Below, one piece after another: positions 9,056 to 15,210 of a stretch of DNA of 48,703 nt. The DNA is taken from assembly GCA_016288815.1 (NCBI GenBank), contig JAEELF010000068.1, positions 1 to 48,703 on the forward strand. The letters are read 5' to 3'. Below the pieces are notes generated by a model, which worked only from the letters and a program-made list of their open reading frames with translations, was not told the DNA's origin and did not search any database. The first letter of the stretch is position 1, and the number at the start of each line of letters is the position of its first letter. The DNA comes from Ruminococcus sp. Lineage in GTDB: Bacteria > Bacillota > Clostridia > Oscillospirales > Ruminococcaceae. The translations under genes and the position numbers were made by a program.

Positions 9056-9342
9056 ACTTCTTTACCTCTTTCTTCGGTTTTATTCCGGAATTCTTTCCGC
9101 TTCTGCTTCTGCGCCGCACGCTTTTCAGCGCGCTTGGCGGCGCGATCATCAGATCTCGGCGGCTTGATGCCTGCTGCTTCGAGGGCTCGTCCCCACGGAC
9201 CGAAGAAGGCTTTGATCGCCATTACCTCGCGGCCTGTGAAGTCGGCACGCCTGGGGTAGCGGGCTTCACCTGCACTTTTCAGCTCCTCCTGCTTTTTTAC
9301 GAGCAGAGCTGAACAATCCTCTGCTGTCAGCTTTTTCTCCAT
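9052..9342 (-). CDS. Small protein with homing-endonuclease-associated-repeat-like motif
   Basis: A basic protein of about 96 residues and the first gene of the riboswitch operon. The motif YPRRADF ... AIKAFFGPWGRALEAAGIK matches the pattern of homing endonuclease associated repeats (HEAR), short helical DNA-contacting modules. The C-terminal third is Lys/Arg-rich and probably disordered. GGAGGT stands upstream; with normal spacing it serves the ATG at 9342 or 9345 better than the GTG at 9354. The stop overlaps the ATG of the wall-anchored gene. No catalytic nuclease residues are visible. It may be a small regulator, but its role in a transport operon is unknown. Confidence 0.75.
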   Translation of the reverse strand: MEKKLTAEDCSALLVKKQEELKSAGEARYPRRADFTGREVMAIKAFFGPWGRALEAAGIKPPRSDDRAAKRAEKRAAQKQKRKEFRNKTEERGKEV

Positions 9343-9442
9343 CATGACCTCCACGATACTGATGTACCCATTAAATCTTGAAGTTCAGACGCAGACAAAA
9401 ATGTAATTTGTCAAGGCGCAAAAGTGAAGGAATAATTTCGTA

Positions 9443-9458
9443 TTGCAAACTTTTGCAA
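9443..9458. promoter_or_regulatory. Palindrome in the operon leader, possible operator
   Basis: TTGCAAA and its exact complement TTTGCAA are separated by CT. The site lies between the riboswitch terminator and the first gene. The stretch 9343-9516 is otherwise non-coding and also holds a direct repeat TTTGTCAAG at about 9405 and 9476. A protein-binding site or small RNA hairpin is possible. Confidence 0.4.
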
Positions 9459-9516
9459 CGCAGATAAATATCATTTTTGTCAAGTATCAGATCCAAGATA
9501 TAGTTGGTACATCAAT

Positions 9517-9550
9517 AAAAAACGCCTCTCCGGGTACGACCGGAAAGGCG
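9517..9550 (-). terminator. Riboswitch-controlled intrinsic terminator
   Basis: On the minus strand CGCCTTTCCGG (9550-9540) pairs with CCGGAGAGGCG (9533-9523) with one G-U pair and a 6-base loop, followed directly by six T (9522-9517). It sits downstream of the aptamer and 175 bases before the first gene, so it can stop transcription of the whole operon. Confidence 0.88.
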
Positions 9551-9596
9551 CAGCTATCCCATAGGCATGGACTGTCCATGTGTCGCTGCGTCCTCC
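9542..9596 (-). promoter_or_regulatory. Predicted antiterminator of the expression platform
   Basis: On the minus strand GGAGGACGCAGC (9596-9585) can pair with GCTGCGCCTTTCC (9554-9542): six Watson-Crick pairs, one mismatch, then five further pairs including two G-U. The 3' arm takes most of the 5' arm of the terminator at 9517-9550, so the two folds exclude each other. The hairpin CATGGA/TCCATG (9566-9580) would lie in the loop. Confidence 0.6.
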
Positions 9597-9599
9597 ATA

Positions 9600-9720
9600 T
9601 CCGAGGGCACTCGGCTCTTCGCTGTATCCGGTGAGTATCCCGACTTACTGGCTCACGCCAGATCACGGTAGTGATGGCTGCGACGGCTTTGCACCGAACT
9701 TCCCTCACTCGGACTGCGGT
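9600..9720 (-). promoter_or_regulatory. Cobalamin-type riboswitch aptamer
   Basis: Reading the minus strand, the order of conserved boxes follows the cobalamin riboswitch: GAGGGAAGTTCGGTGCAAAG, then CCGTCGCAGCC, then CACTACCGTGA (consensus near CGCTACTGTGA). A hairpin CTGGC/GCCAG follows, then the B12-box-like AAGTCGGGATACTCACC. The box departs from consensus mainly in the last bases, where it still pairs with GTGAG upstream of the first box, so helix P3 is kept. A further hairpin CCGAG/CTCGG (9614-9601) follows. Binding of adenosyl- or other cobalamin should switch the downstream terminator. Type assignment rests on eye-read motifs. Confidence 0.85.
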
Positions 9721-9737
9721 AATTATTCCTGTTGTAC

Positions 9738-9766
9738 ATTATATCACGTTGTTTGGGGCGTGTCAA
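9738..9766 (-). promoter_or_regulatory. Consensus sigma-A promoter of the riboswitch operon
   Basis: TTGACA (9766-9761) and TATAAT (9743-9738) on the minus strand are separated by exactly 17 bases. Transcription would start near 9731, just before the aptamer. The -35 box overlaps the stop codon of the metallophosphoesterase gene. Confidence 0.9.
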
Positions 9767-10863
9767 GCGTTTCCTGCGATGTCCACCACCACGAATTCCG
9801 ACTGCGTGCCGGTCTTGAAGGGTATCGCCCAGCCGGAAATACCGGACGTTACGATGAAGGTCGTCCTGCCGCGCACCTCGCTGCCCTTAAAGCGGTCGTT
9901 CTGACCGGTCAGGACGCCTATCTGTCCCGCCGGGAAAAGCGGTCCGCCGTGGGTGTGTCCGGAGAGCACGAGGTCGGCTCCCGCAGCCGCTTCAGCGTCG
10001 TAGTCGTTGGGCTGGTGGTCGAGGACTATCGTGTACCGCGAGCTGTCGATACCTTCCATGAGGGCGGAGATCTCCGCGCGGTCCTCGGTGTAGCCGTCCT
10101 GCCTGCCGATAATGCAGAACCGATCCCCGATGAGCTGCACCTCGTCCTCGAGGATAGTGACCCCGTTCCTCTCGAGCTCCGAGCGGAGCTCGTCCGCGGT
10201 GAAATCGCGGCTGTCGAAGTAGCCCTTGTCGTGGTTGCCGTAGACGAAGTACACCCCGTATGTCGTGTCGAGCCTGCCGAGCGCTGCACACGCAGCTGTC
10301 ATGTCCGCGCGGGAGCTGTCGTCGTCAACGTAATCCCCGACGATGACCAGAATATCGGGGTCTGTATCCTGTATCCGGTCTATCTGCTCCGCGAAGTCTT
10401 CACCGTCGAGCGTGATGCCGAGATGGACGTCGGCGATAACGGCGATACGCAGGCTCTCACCCGCGGACAGCTTGTCCGAGCGGAGGGCATAGTCCGTCTC
10501 CCGGACGCTGTGGGCGAGCTGCCAGCCGACAGCGAGATACACAGCCGTGAATAGTATCGCGCACACGCCCTCGATGTTGCTTGAGCGAGGCTTTTTCGCA
10601 AGCTTGAACATGGCAAATCCGATGAGGTCCGCGAGCATCCAGAACACCATAAGGTGCAGCACAACGACGATGACCGTGTACCAGTTTATCACCGCGAAGC
10701 CCGCGAGCGCCGCAACGGGGAGCACTGACGCTCCCCATGCGAGGAGCTTGTGCTTTTCGCCGAGCCGTCTGATGAAGCTGAAGCTGTGGAAGCCAGCGAT
10801 GAGGTAGATCACGCCGCCCGCAGCGAGCAGCATGAGCGTGAGAAAAAGTATTATCCAGAACAT
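9763..10863 (-). CDS. Membrane-anchored metallophosphoesterase
   Basis: A 366-residue protein with about four to five N-terminal transmembrane segments (residues 1-130) and a C-terminal calcineurin-like phosphoesterase domain. The metal-binding motifs are in order: DVHLG, GDYVDD, GNHD, DHQP and GHTHGG. All ligands for a two-metal centre are present. This arrangement resembles YkuE/YaeI-type membrane phosphoesterases, some of which act on lipid or nucleotide-linked phosphates; the substrate here is unknown. The ATG at 10863 follows GGAGGAACT, and a longer open reading into the AraC gene is not used. It lies 13 bases after the AraC gene and is probably co-transcribed with it. Confidence 0.9.
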   Translation of the reverse strand: MFWIILFLTLMLLAAGGVIYLIAGFHSFSFIRRLGEKHKLLAWGASVLPVAALAGFAVINWYTVIVVVLHLMVFWMLADLIGFAMFKLAKKPRSSNIEGVCAILFTAVYLAVGWQLAHSVRETDYALRSDKLSAGESLRIAVIADVHLGITLDGEDFAEQIDRIQDTDPDILVIVGDYVDDDSSRADMTAACAALGRLDTTYGVYFVYGNHDKGYFDSRDFTADELRSELERNGVTILEDEVQLIGDRFCIIGRQDGYTEDRAEISALMEGIDSSRYTIVLDHQPNDYDAEAAAGADLVLSGHTHGGPLFPAGQIGVLTGQNDRFKGSEVRGRTTFIVTSGISGWAIPFKTGTQSEFVVVDIAGNA

Positions 10864-10876
10864 AGTTCCTCCTGTG

Positions 10877-11755
10877 TCATTTGGGAAGGGCGAATGAGCT
10901 CCGGCGGTATTCGGTCGGAGTGAGCCCGGTCTGCTGCCTGAAAATGCGGCTGAAGTAATTCTGGTCGCCGAAGCCGCAGTTCCATGATATCTCCCCGACG
11001 GACGTAGTCGTCGTGCGCAGCAGGAGCTGTGCCTTTTCGAGGCGGAGCTCGGTGATGTAGCTGTTGGGAGTGGTCGAGAAAGCCGAGTGGAAGAGCCTGC
11101 TGAACTGCCGCTCGGAGTAGCCTGACATCTGCGCCAGATCAGCGACGGAGATGTCATCGCAGAAGTTGCGCTCGATGTAGGCTGTGGCGGCGGCGAGCTT
11201 CATGATGTCCGAGTGACCGCTGTCCGCTGAGGACTGATACAGCCGCGAGAGCTCCGCGATGAGCCGCACGAACATCGCGTAAACGACGGTCTGCCAGCCC
11301 TCCTGACGGGCGTTGAATTCCTTTATCATGACGTCGATGTCGCTGCGCACCGAGAGGTATCGGTCGTGCTCGAGGCGCAGGCGGCTCGTGAACTTCATCT
11401 GGCTCGCGTACTGCGGCTCGAGGACGAAAAGTGCCTGAAATCCGGCAGTTTTGCGGATATCGTAGATATCCCGCAGCATGATCTCCGGCTTGAACATGAT
11501 GTTGCAGATACGGAAGTCTTTCGCGCCGATGTAGCCGTGGGCGGTGTTGCTGTCGATGACGAAGACGTCGCCCTCGGAGATGAGGTAGCGCTCCTCGCCG
11601 ACGATATGCTCGGCGCTCCCGGCGAGGACGATGACGAGCTCGAAGAAGTCCGCGTGGGTGTGCATATGGCATTCTTTTTCGTGGAAACCGTAATGTATGT
11701 AGAAAGGGAAGTCCTCGCTCTCGGTGAATATCCGGAGCGGAAGCGCTAACGTCAT
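10877..11755 (-). CDS. AraC-family transcriptional regulator
   Basis: A 292-residue regulator. The N-terminal part is a cupin-like sensor domain (HMHTHADFFELVIVLAG, then ISEGDVFVIDSNTAHGY), as in sugar-responsive AraC proteins. The C-terminal ~100 residues hold the two helix-turn-helix motifs: ISVADLAQMSGYSERQFSRL and the signature VGEISWNCGFGDQNYFSRIF. GGAGGTGAG precedes the ATG. It is divergent from the secreted GH43-dockerin gene and upstream of the metallophosphoesterase. A role in switching on the glycosidase in response to a plant-sugar ligand is likely from position but not shown. Confidence 0.93.
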   Translation of the reverse strand: MTLALPLRIFTESEDFPFYIHYGFHEKECHMHTHADFFELVIVLAGSAEHIVGEERYLISEGDVFVIDSNTAHGYIGAKDFRICNIMFKPEIMLRDIYDIRKTAGFQALFVLEPQYASQMKFTSRLRLEHDRYLSVRSDIDVMIKEFNARQEGWQTVVYAMFVRLIAELSRLYQSSADSGHSDIMKLAAATAYIERNFCDDISVADLAQMSGYSERQFSRLFHSAFSTTPNSYITELRLEKAQLLLRTTTTSVGEISWNCGFGDQNYFSRIFRQQTGLTPTEYRRSSFALPK

Positions 11756-11810
11756 AGTCTCACCTCCATGTCCTAAAAATGCTAAAGATTGTCCTGATAC
11801 TTACTACAAA

Positions 11811-11825
11811 ACAGCGATACGCTGT
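11811..11825. promoter_or_regulatory. Inverted repeat in the AraC/GH43 divergent region
   Basis: ACAGCG-ATA-CGCTGT, a 6-3-6 inverted repeat, lies at the predicted transcription start of the AraC gene and about 60 bases before the GH43 gene. It could be an operator. Confidence 0.45.
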
Positions 11826-11834
11826 GCTAAGATA

Positions 11835-11863
11835 ATTATAACATACGACCGTTAAAATTTCAA
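11835..11863 (-). promoter_or_regulatory. Promoter of the AraC-metallophosphoesterase genes
   Basis: TTGAAA (11863-11858) and TATAAT (11840-11835) on the minus strand with 17 bases between them. No comparably good -35/-10 pair was found for the GH43 gene on the plus strand, which would fit activator-dependent expression. Confidence 0.7.
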
Positions 11864-11881
11864 TAACAGGAGGAAATGTTT

Positions 11882-14251
11882 ATGAAGGAATTTCACAGGC
11901 GCGCCGCTGCGGCTCTAATTTCCGCGGCAATGTGTGTGTCAGCGGCAGCTTCGGCAGCACCGGTATCAGCAGAGAACGCTCCCGCAGTCATAAGTGCGGA
12001 TGCGATCGAAACGATGGGAGGGATAACTATCAGCGCCGATAAGATAAGTGCTAACAATTACAAGAACACGAAGTTCAACAGCCCTATTTCGTCCGAATTC
12101 TACTGTGCGGACCCGACCGCAGTGGAGTACAACGGCAGGCTGTACCTCTACGGCACGAACGACCACGAGCAGTTCCTGAAGGCGGGTCCCGACAAGGACA
12201 ACACCTATGAGCAGATAAAGTCGCTGCTCGTTTTCTCGACCGATGACATGGTGAACTGGGTATACCACGGCGAGATAAACGTGGGCGAGGTCGCACCGTG
12301 GATAACGAATTCATGGGCGCCGTCGATATGCTCCCGCGTTGAGGACGATGGCCTCACGCATTTCTACCTCTACTTCTCGAATAACGGTATGGGCACGGGC
12401 GTCATCACCTCGACAGACCCAGTCACAGGCTGGACCGACCCTCTCGGCAAGCCGCTTATATCAACGTCTACTCCCGGACTCAAGGATTGTCCCAACCCGT
12501 TCGACCCCGGCGTCGTCATCGACGACAACGGCGTGGGCTGGCTGTCGTTCGGTGCAGGAAAGGCTTCCGGCGGCACGGACTATATGCCCGGCTCGGCACG
12601 CATAGTCCGGCTCGGCGAGGACATGGTCTCATTCGCGAGCGACTTTGCCGTGATACCCGCTCCCTATAACTTCGAGGCGAGCGAGCTGAACTACATCAAC
12701 GGCACCTACGTCTACACCTACTGCTCCGACTGGAACGACCACAGCGAGAAGTGGGAGTACGAATGCCCCGTCCCGACCGGCTGCTCTATGGTGTACATGA
12801 CCACCAAGACACCGCTCGACCCCGACAGCTGGGAGATGAGGGGAGAGTGCTTCAAGAACCCTGGAATGTCGGGCTTCGATTACTCCAACAATCACACTCA
12901 TTTGCATAAATTCGGCGGGAAGTGGTATATGTTCTACCACACTCTCTCGCTGAAAAACGGCATGGGGATAACCGGCTCGTACAGGAGTATGTGCGTGGAC
13001 GAGATAGAGGTTGACGAATCCACTGTCACTATCACTCCCGGCGGTGGCACGAAAAGGGGCGTCAGCAACCTCGTGAGCGTTGACCCGTTCACGGTGAATC
13101 CCGCCGCGCAGGTCAACAACACTGCTGACACGACCTACGATCTCACTGACCCCTACGCCCCGACTGTCATCAGCAGCGCGGACGGCGCGTGGGTGAGCGT
13201 AAAGGGCGTGGAGTTCACCGCCGATGAGGGCGGCGCTGAGCAGGCTCCCGCGGAGAGGGAGCTTACCGTGATCGACACGATCCGCTACGACATCACAGTC
13301 ACCTCCGTGACCGGCGATACCACGGTCTCGATGAATCCCTCAGACAGTTCCGGCGACGACAAGGTCGGCTCTGCGGAGATATCCGGCACGGGCAAATACG
13401 CCGTTACCTGCGATATCGGCGGAGCGTCCGGCATGATGAACATGGGCTATTTCACGGTCGATAACGACGTGAAGATAACCTTCATCGTCGATTCTGTCGT
13501 AGTCAATGGAGCGTACACCTTTGACCTTGAATCCGAGCTGACCAACACCCGCGAGTGGGCGGACGGTCTGAAGAATATCTGGAACGGCTTCTCCGACGGC
13601 GATACCGTTTACGATTCCGACTATGCGGCGTTCGTTTACAGCAAGTCCGCAGACGCTATCCAGCTGTTCGCGGAGCCTGTCCCGGAAGGCAATACCACCG
13701 GGAATGCCCCTTTGCTCAACAAGGACATTGCGTTCACTGCAAACGTCAAGGGCAAGGGCAGGGTCGAGGTGCGACTTGACAGCCCGACGGGCGATGTTCT
13801 TTCTGCGGTGGACTTCGACACAGACGCCCTCACGGACGTTTACAGCAGCGACGTTGCGGCAGTCGGCGGCACGCACGACCTCTACTTCATCTTCTCCGAC
13901 AAAGACATCGAGCTCGCTTCGTGGGGATTCGCTGAGGAGCCCGGCGGTGCAGTAACAGCGACTACCTCCGCAGCTGTCTCTGAGACCATCACGACCACGA
14001 CCGCTCCGGCAAGCACAGACGGGCAGTCCGGGAAGTACATCGCCGGCGACGCGAACGAGGACGGCTACGTGAATATGGCTGACGCGGTCGCGATAATGCG
14101 ATCGCAGGCAGACCCCGACGAGTTCGCGCTCACCGTTCAGGGCAGGAAAAATGCCGATGTCATCGGCGGCGGGGACGGAGTTTCCAACAACGACGCGCTC
14201 GCTGTCCAGCAGTTTGAGGCGGGCTTGGTGACAGAGCTCCCTGTGAAATAA
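11882..14251 (+). CDS. Secreted GH43-family glycosidase with dockerin
   Basis: A 789-residue cellulosomal enzyme. A signal peptide (about 1-30) is followed by a five-bladed GH43 domain (about 65-385). The expected catalytic residues are visible: the base Asp77 in YCADP, the pKa-modulating Asp208 in FDPGV, and the acid Glu265 in NFEASEL. GH43 enzymes are mostly arabinofuranosidases and xylosidases acting on hemicellulose. A beta-rich, carbohydrate-binding-like region (about 430-690) and a Thr-rich linker follow. The C-terminal dockerin has GDANEDGYVNMADAV and GGGDGVSNNDALAV as its two repeats. The ATG at 11882 is favoured over 11876 because AGGAGG is 8 bases away. The gene is divergent from the AraC regulator. 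Confidence 0.9.
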   Translation: MKEFHRRAAAALISAAMCVSAAASAAPVSAENAPAVISADAIETMGGITISADKISANNYKNTKFNSPISSEFYCADPTAVEYNGRLYLYGTNDHEQFLKAGPDKDNTYEQIKSLLVFSTDDMVNWVYHGEINVGEVAPWITNSWAPSICSRVEDDGLTHFYLYFSNNGMGTGVITSTDPVTGWTDPLGKPLISTSTPGLKDCPNPFDPGVVIDDNGVGWLSFGAGKASGGTDYMPGSARIVRLGEDMVSFASDFAVIPAPYNFEASELNYINGTYVYTYCSDWNDHSEKWEYECPVPTGCSMVYMTTKTPLDPDSWEMRGECFKNPGMSGFDYSNNHTHLHKFGGKWYMFYHTLSLKNGMGITGSYRSMCVDEIEVDESTVTITPGGGTKRGVSNLVSVDPFTVNPAAQVNNTADTTYDLTDPYAPTVISSADGAWVSVKGVEFTADEGGAEQAPAERELTVIDTIRYDITVTSVTGDTTVSMNPSDSSGDDKVGSAEISGTGKYAVTCDIGGASGMMNMGYFTVDNDVKITFIVDSVVVNGAYTFDLESELTNTREWADGLKNIWNGFSDGDTVYDSDYAAFVYSKSADAIQLFAEPVPEGNTTGNAPLLNKDIAFTANVKGKGRVEVRLDSPTGDVLSAVDFDTDALTDVYSSDVAAVGGTHDLYFIFSDKDIELASWGFAEEPGGAVTATTSAAVSETITTTTAPASTDGQSGKYIAGDANEDGYVNMADAVAIMRSQADPDEFALTVQGRKNADVIGGGDGVSNNDALAVQQFEAGLVTELPVK

Positions 14252-14258
14252 ACAATAA

Positions 14259-14294
14259 AGCGGCGTTTACCGTGAGTAAGCGCCGCTCTTTTTT
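14259..14294 (+). terminator. Terminator after the GH43 gene
   Basis: AGCGGCGTTTAC (14259-14270) pairs with GTAAGCGCCGCT (14276-14287) with one G-U pair, followed by a long T run. Confidence 0.88.
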
Positions 14295-15118
14295 TATTCT
14301 GTTTTGTCCCTGTCACGCAGCTCCCAGAACGCCACTGCGCTCGCGGCGGCGACGTTCAGCGAGTCCACGCCGGCAGCCATGGGAATGATAACGGTGTGGT
14401 CGCAGGCGGAGATAGTCTCCGGGAGCAGACCCTCGCCCTCGGTCCCGAGCACGACCGCGAGCCGCTCTGCTTTTTTCAAGCGCTCGTCGCCGATGCTGAG
14501 GGCGTCCTCCCGCAGAGCCATTGCCGCACTCACGAAGCCGTGCGAGCGGAGCATATCCAAGCCCTGCACGGCGGTGCCGATGTACGTCCACGGTACCTGA
14601 AAAACAGTCCCCATGCTGACCCTCGCGGCACGGCGGTACAGCGGGTCGCTGCACGCTTCGGTGAGCAGCACAGCTTCTATGCCGAGCGCCGCCGCCGACC
14701 GGAATATCGCCCCGACGTTGGTCGGGTTCACTACGTTTTCGAGGACTGCGACACGGCTCACGCCTTGTATCAGCTTCTCCGCGGACGGCAGAGTACGGCG
14801 TCTCATCGCGCACTGTGCTCCCCGAGCAAGATTGAATCCGGTAATCTGCTTCAGCAGGGAATTCTCCCCGGCGTACACCGGTATGTCCCCGCACATTGAG
14901 ATCACCTGTGCCGCCTCTCCGTCTATGTGGGACTTGTCCACGAGGAGGGCGTGGGGAAAGTATCCGGCAGAGAGCGCGCGCTCGATGACGCGGGGACTTT
15001 CCGCGATGAACAGCCCCTCATCCGGCTCAAACCAGTGGCGGAGCTGCGGCTCGGAGAGTCCGGAGAATATCTCCAGTCCCGGCTCGCCGAGATCTGTGAT
15101 GTACGTTATGTTTGCCAT
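14294..15118 (-). CDS. TrmH/SpoU-family RNA 2'-O-methyltransferase
   Basis: A 274-residue protein of the SPOUT class, which transfers a methyl group from S-adenosylmethionine to a ribose 2'-OH in rRNA or tRNA. An N-terminal RNA-binding part comes first. The knotted catalytic domain has motif 1 NPTNVGAIFRSAAALG, motif 2 VLGTEGEGL and motif 3 IPMAAGVDSLNVAAASAV. The start at 15118 (MANITYITD) follows GAGGT; the longer reading to 15160 has no good ribosome site. The gene is monocistronic between terminators and converges on the GH43 gene. The target nucleotide cannot be told from the sequence. Confidence 0.92.
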   Translation of the reverse strand: MANITYITDLGEPGLEIFSGLSEPQLRHWFEPDEGLFIAESPRVIERALSAGYFPHALLVDKSHIDGEAAQVISMCGDIPVYAGENSLLKQITGFNLARGAQCAMRRRTLPSAEKLIQGVSRVAVLENVVNPTNVGAIFRSAAALGIEAVLLTEACSDPLYRRAARVSMGTVFQVPWTYIGTAVQGLDMLRSHGFVSAAMALREDALSIGDERLKKAERLAVVLGTEGEGLLPETISACDHTVIIPMAAGVDSLNVAAASAVAFWELRDRDKTE

Positions 15119-15169
15119 AGTATTACCTCTGTAAAAGTGACAGCTGGGCAGCTTCCTCAAATAAGCTCA

Positions 15170-15199
15170 CAGGGAACGCCCCTCGGGGAGCGTTCCCTG
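15170..15199. terminator. Hairpin between the EAL gene and the SpoU gene
   Basis: CAGGGAACGC (15170-15179) pairs with GCGTTCCCTG (15190-15199), with further CCC/GGG pairing inside. Short T runs exist on both sides. It follows the EAL gene on the minus strand. Confidence 0.65.
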
Positions 15200-15210
15200 T
15201 TCGTTTTGTA

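Noticed and set aside
9580-10554. Long open frame on the plus strand opposite the metallophosphoesterase gene and riboswitch
   Set aside because: It is antisense to a gene with all phosphoesterase motifs, has no ribosome binding site, and the sequence is low-complexity Val/Glu/Arg-rich, typical of a shadow frame.
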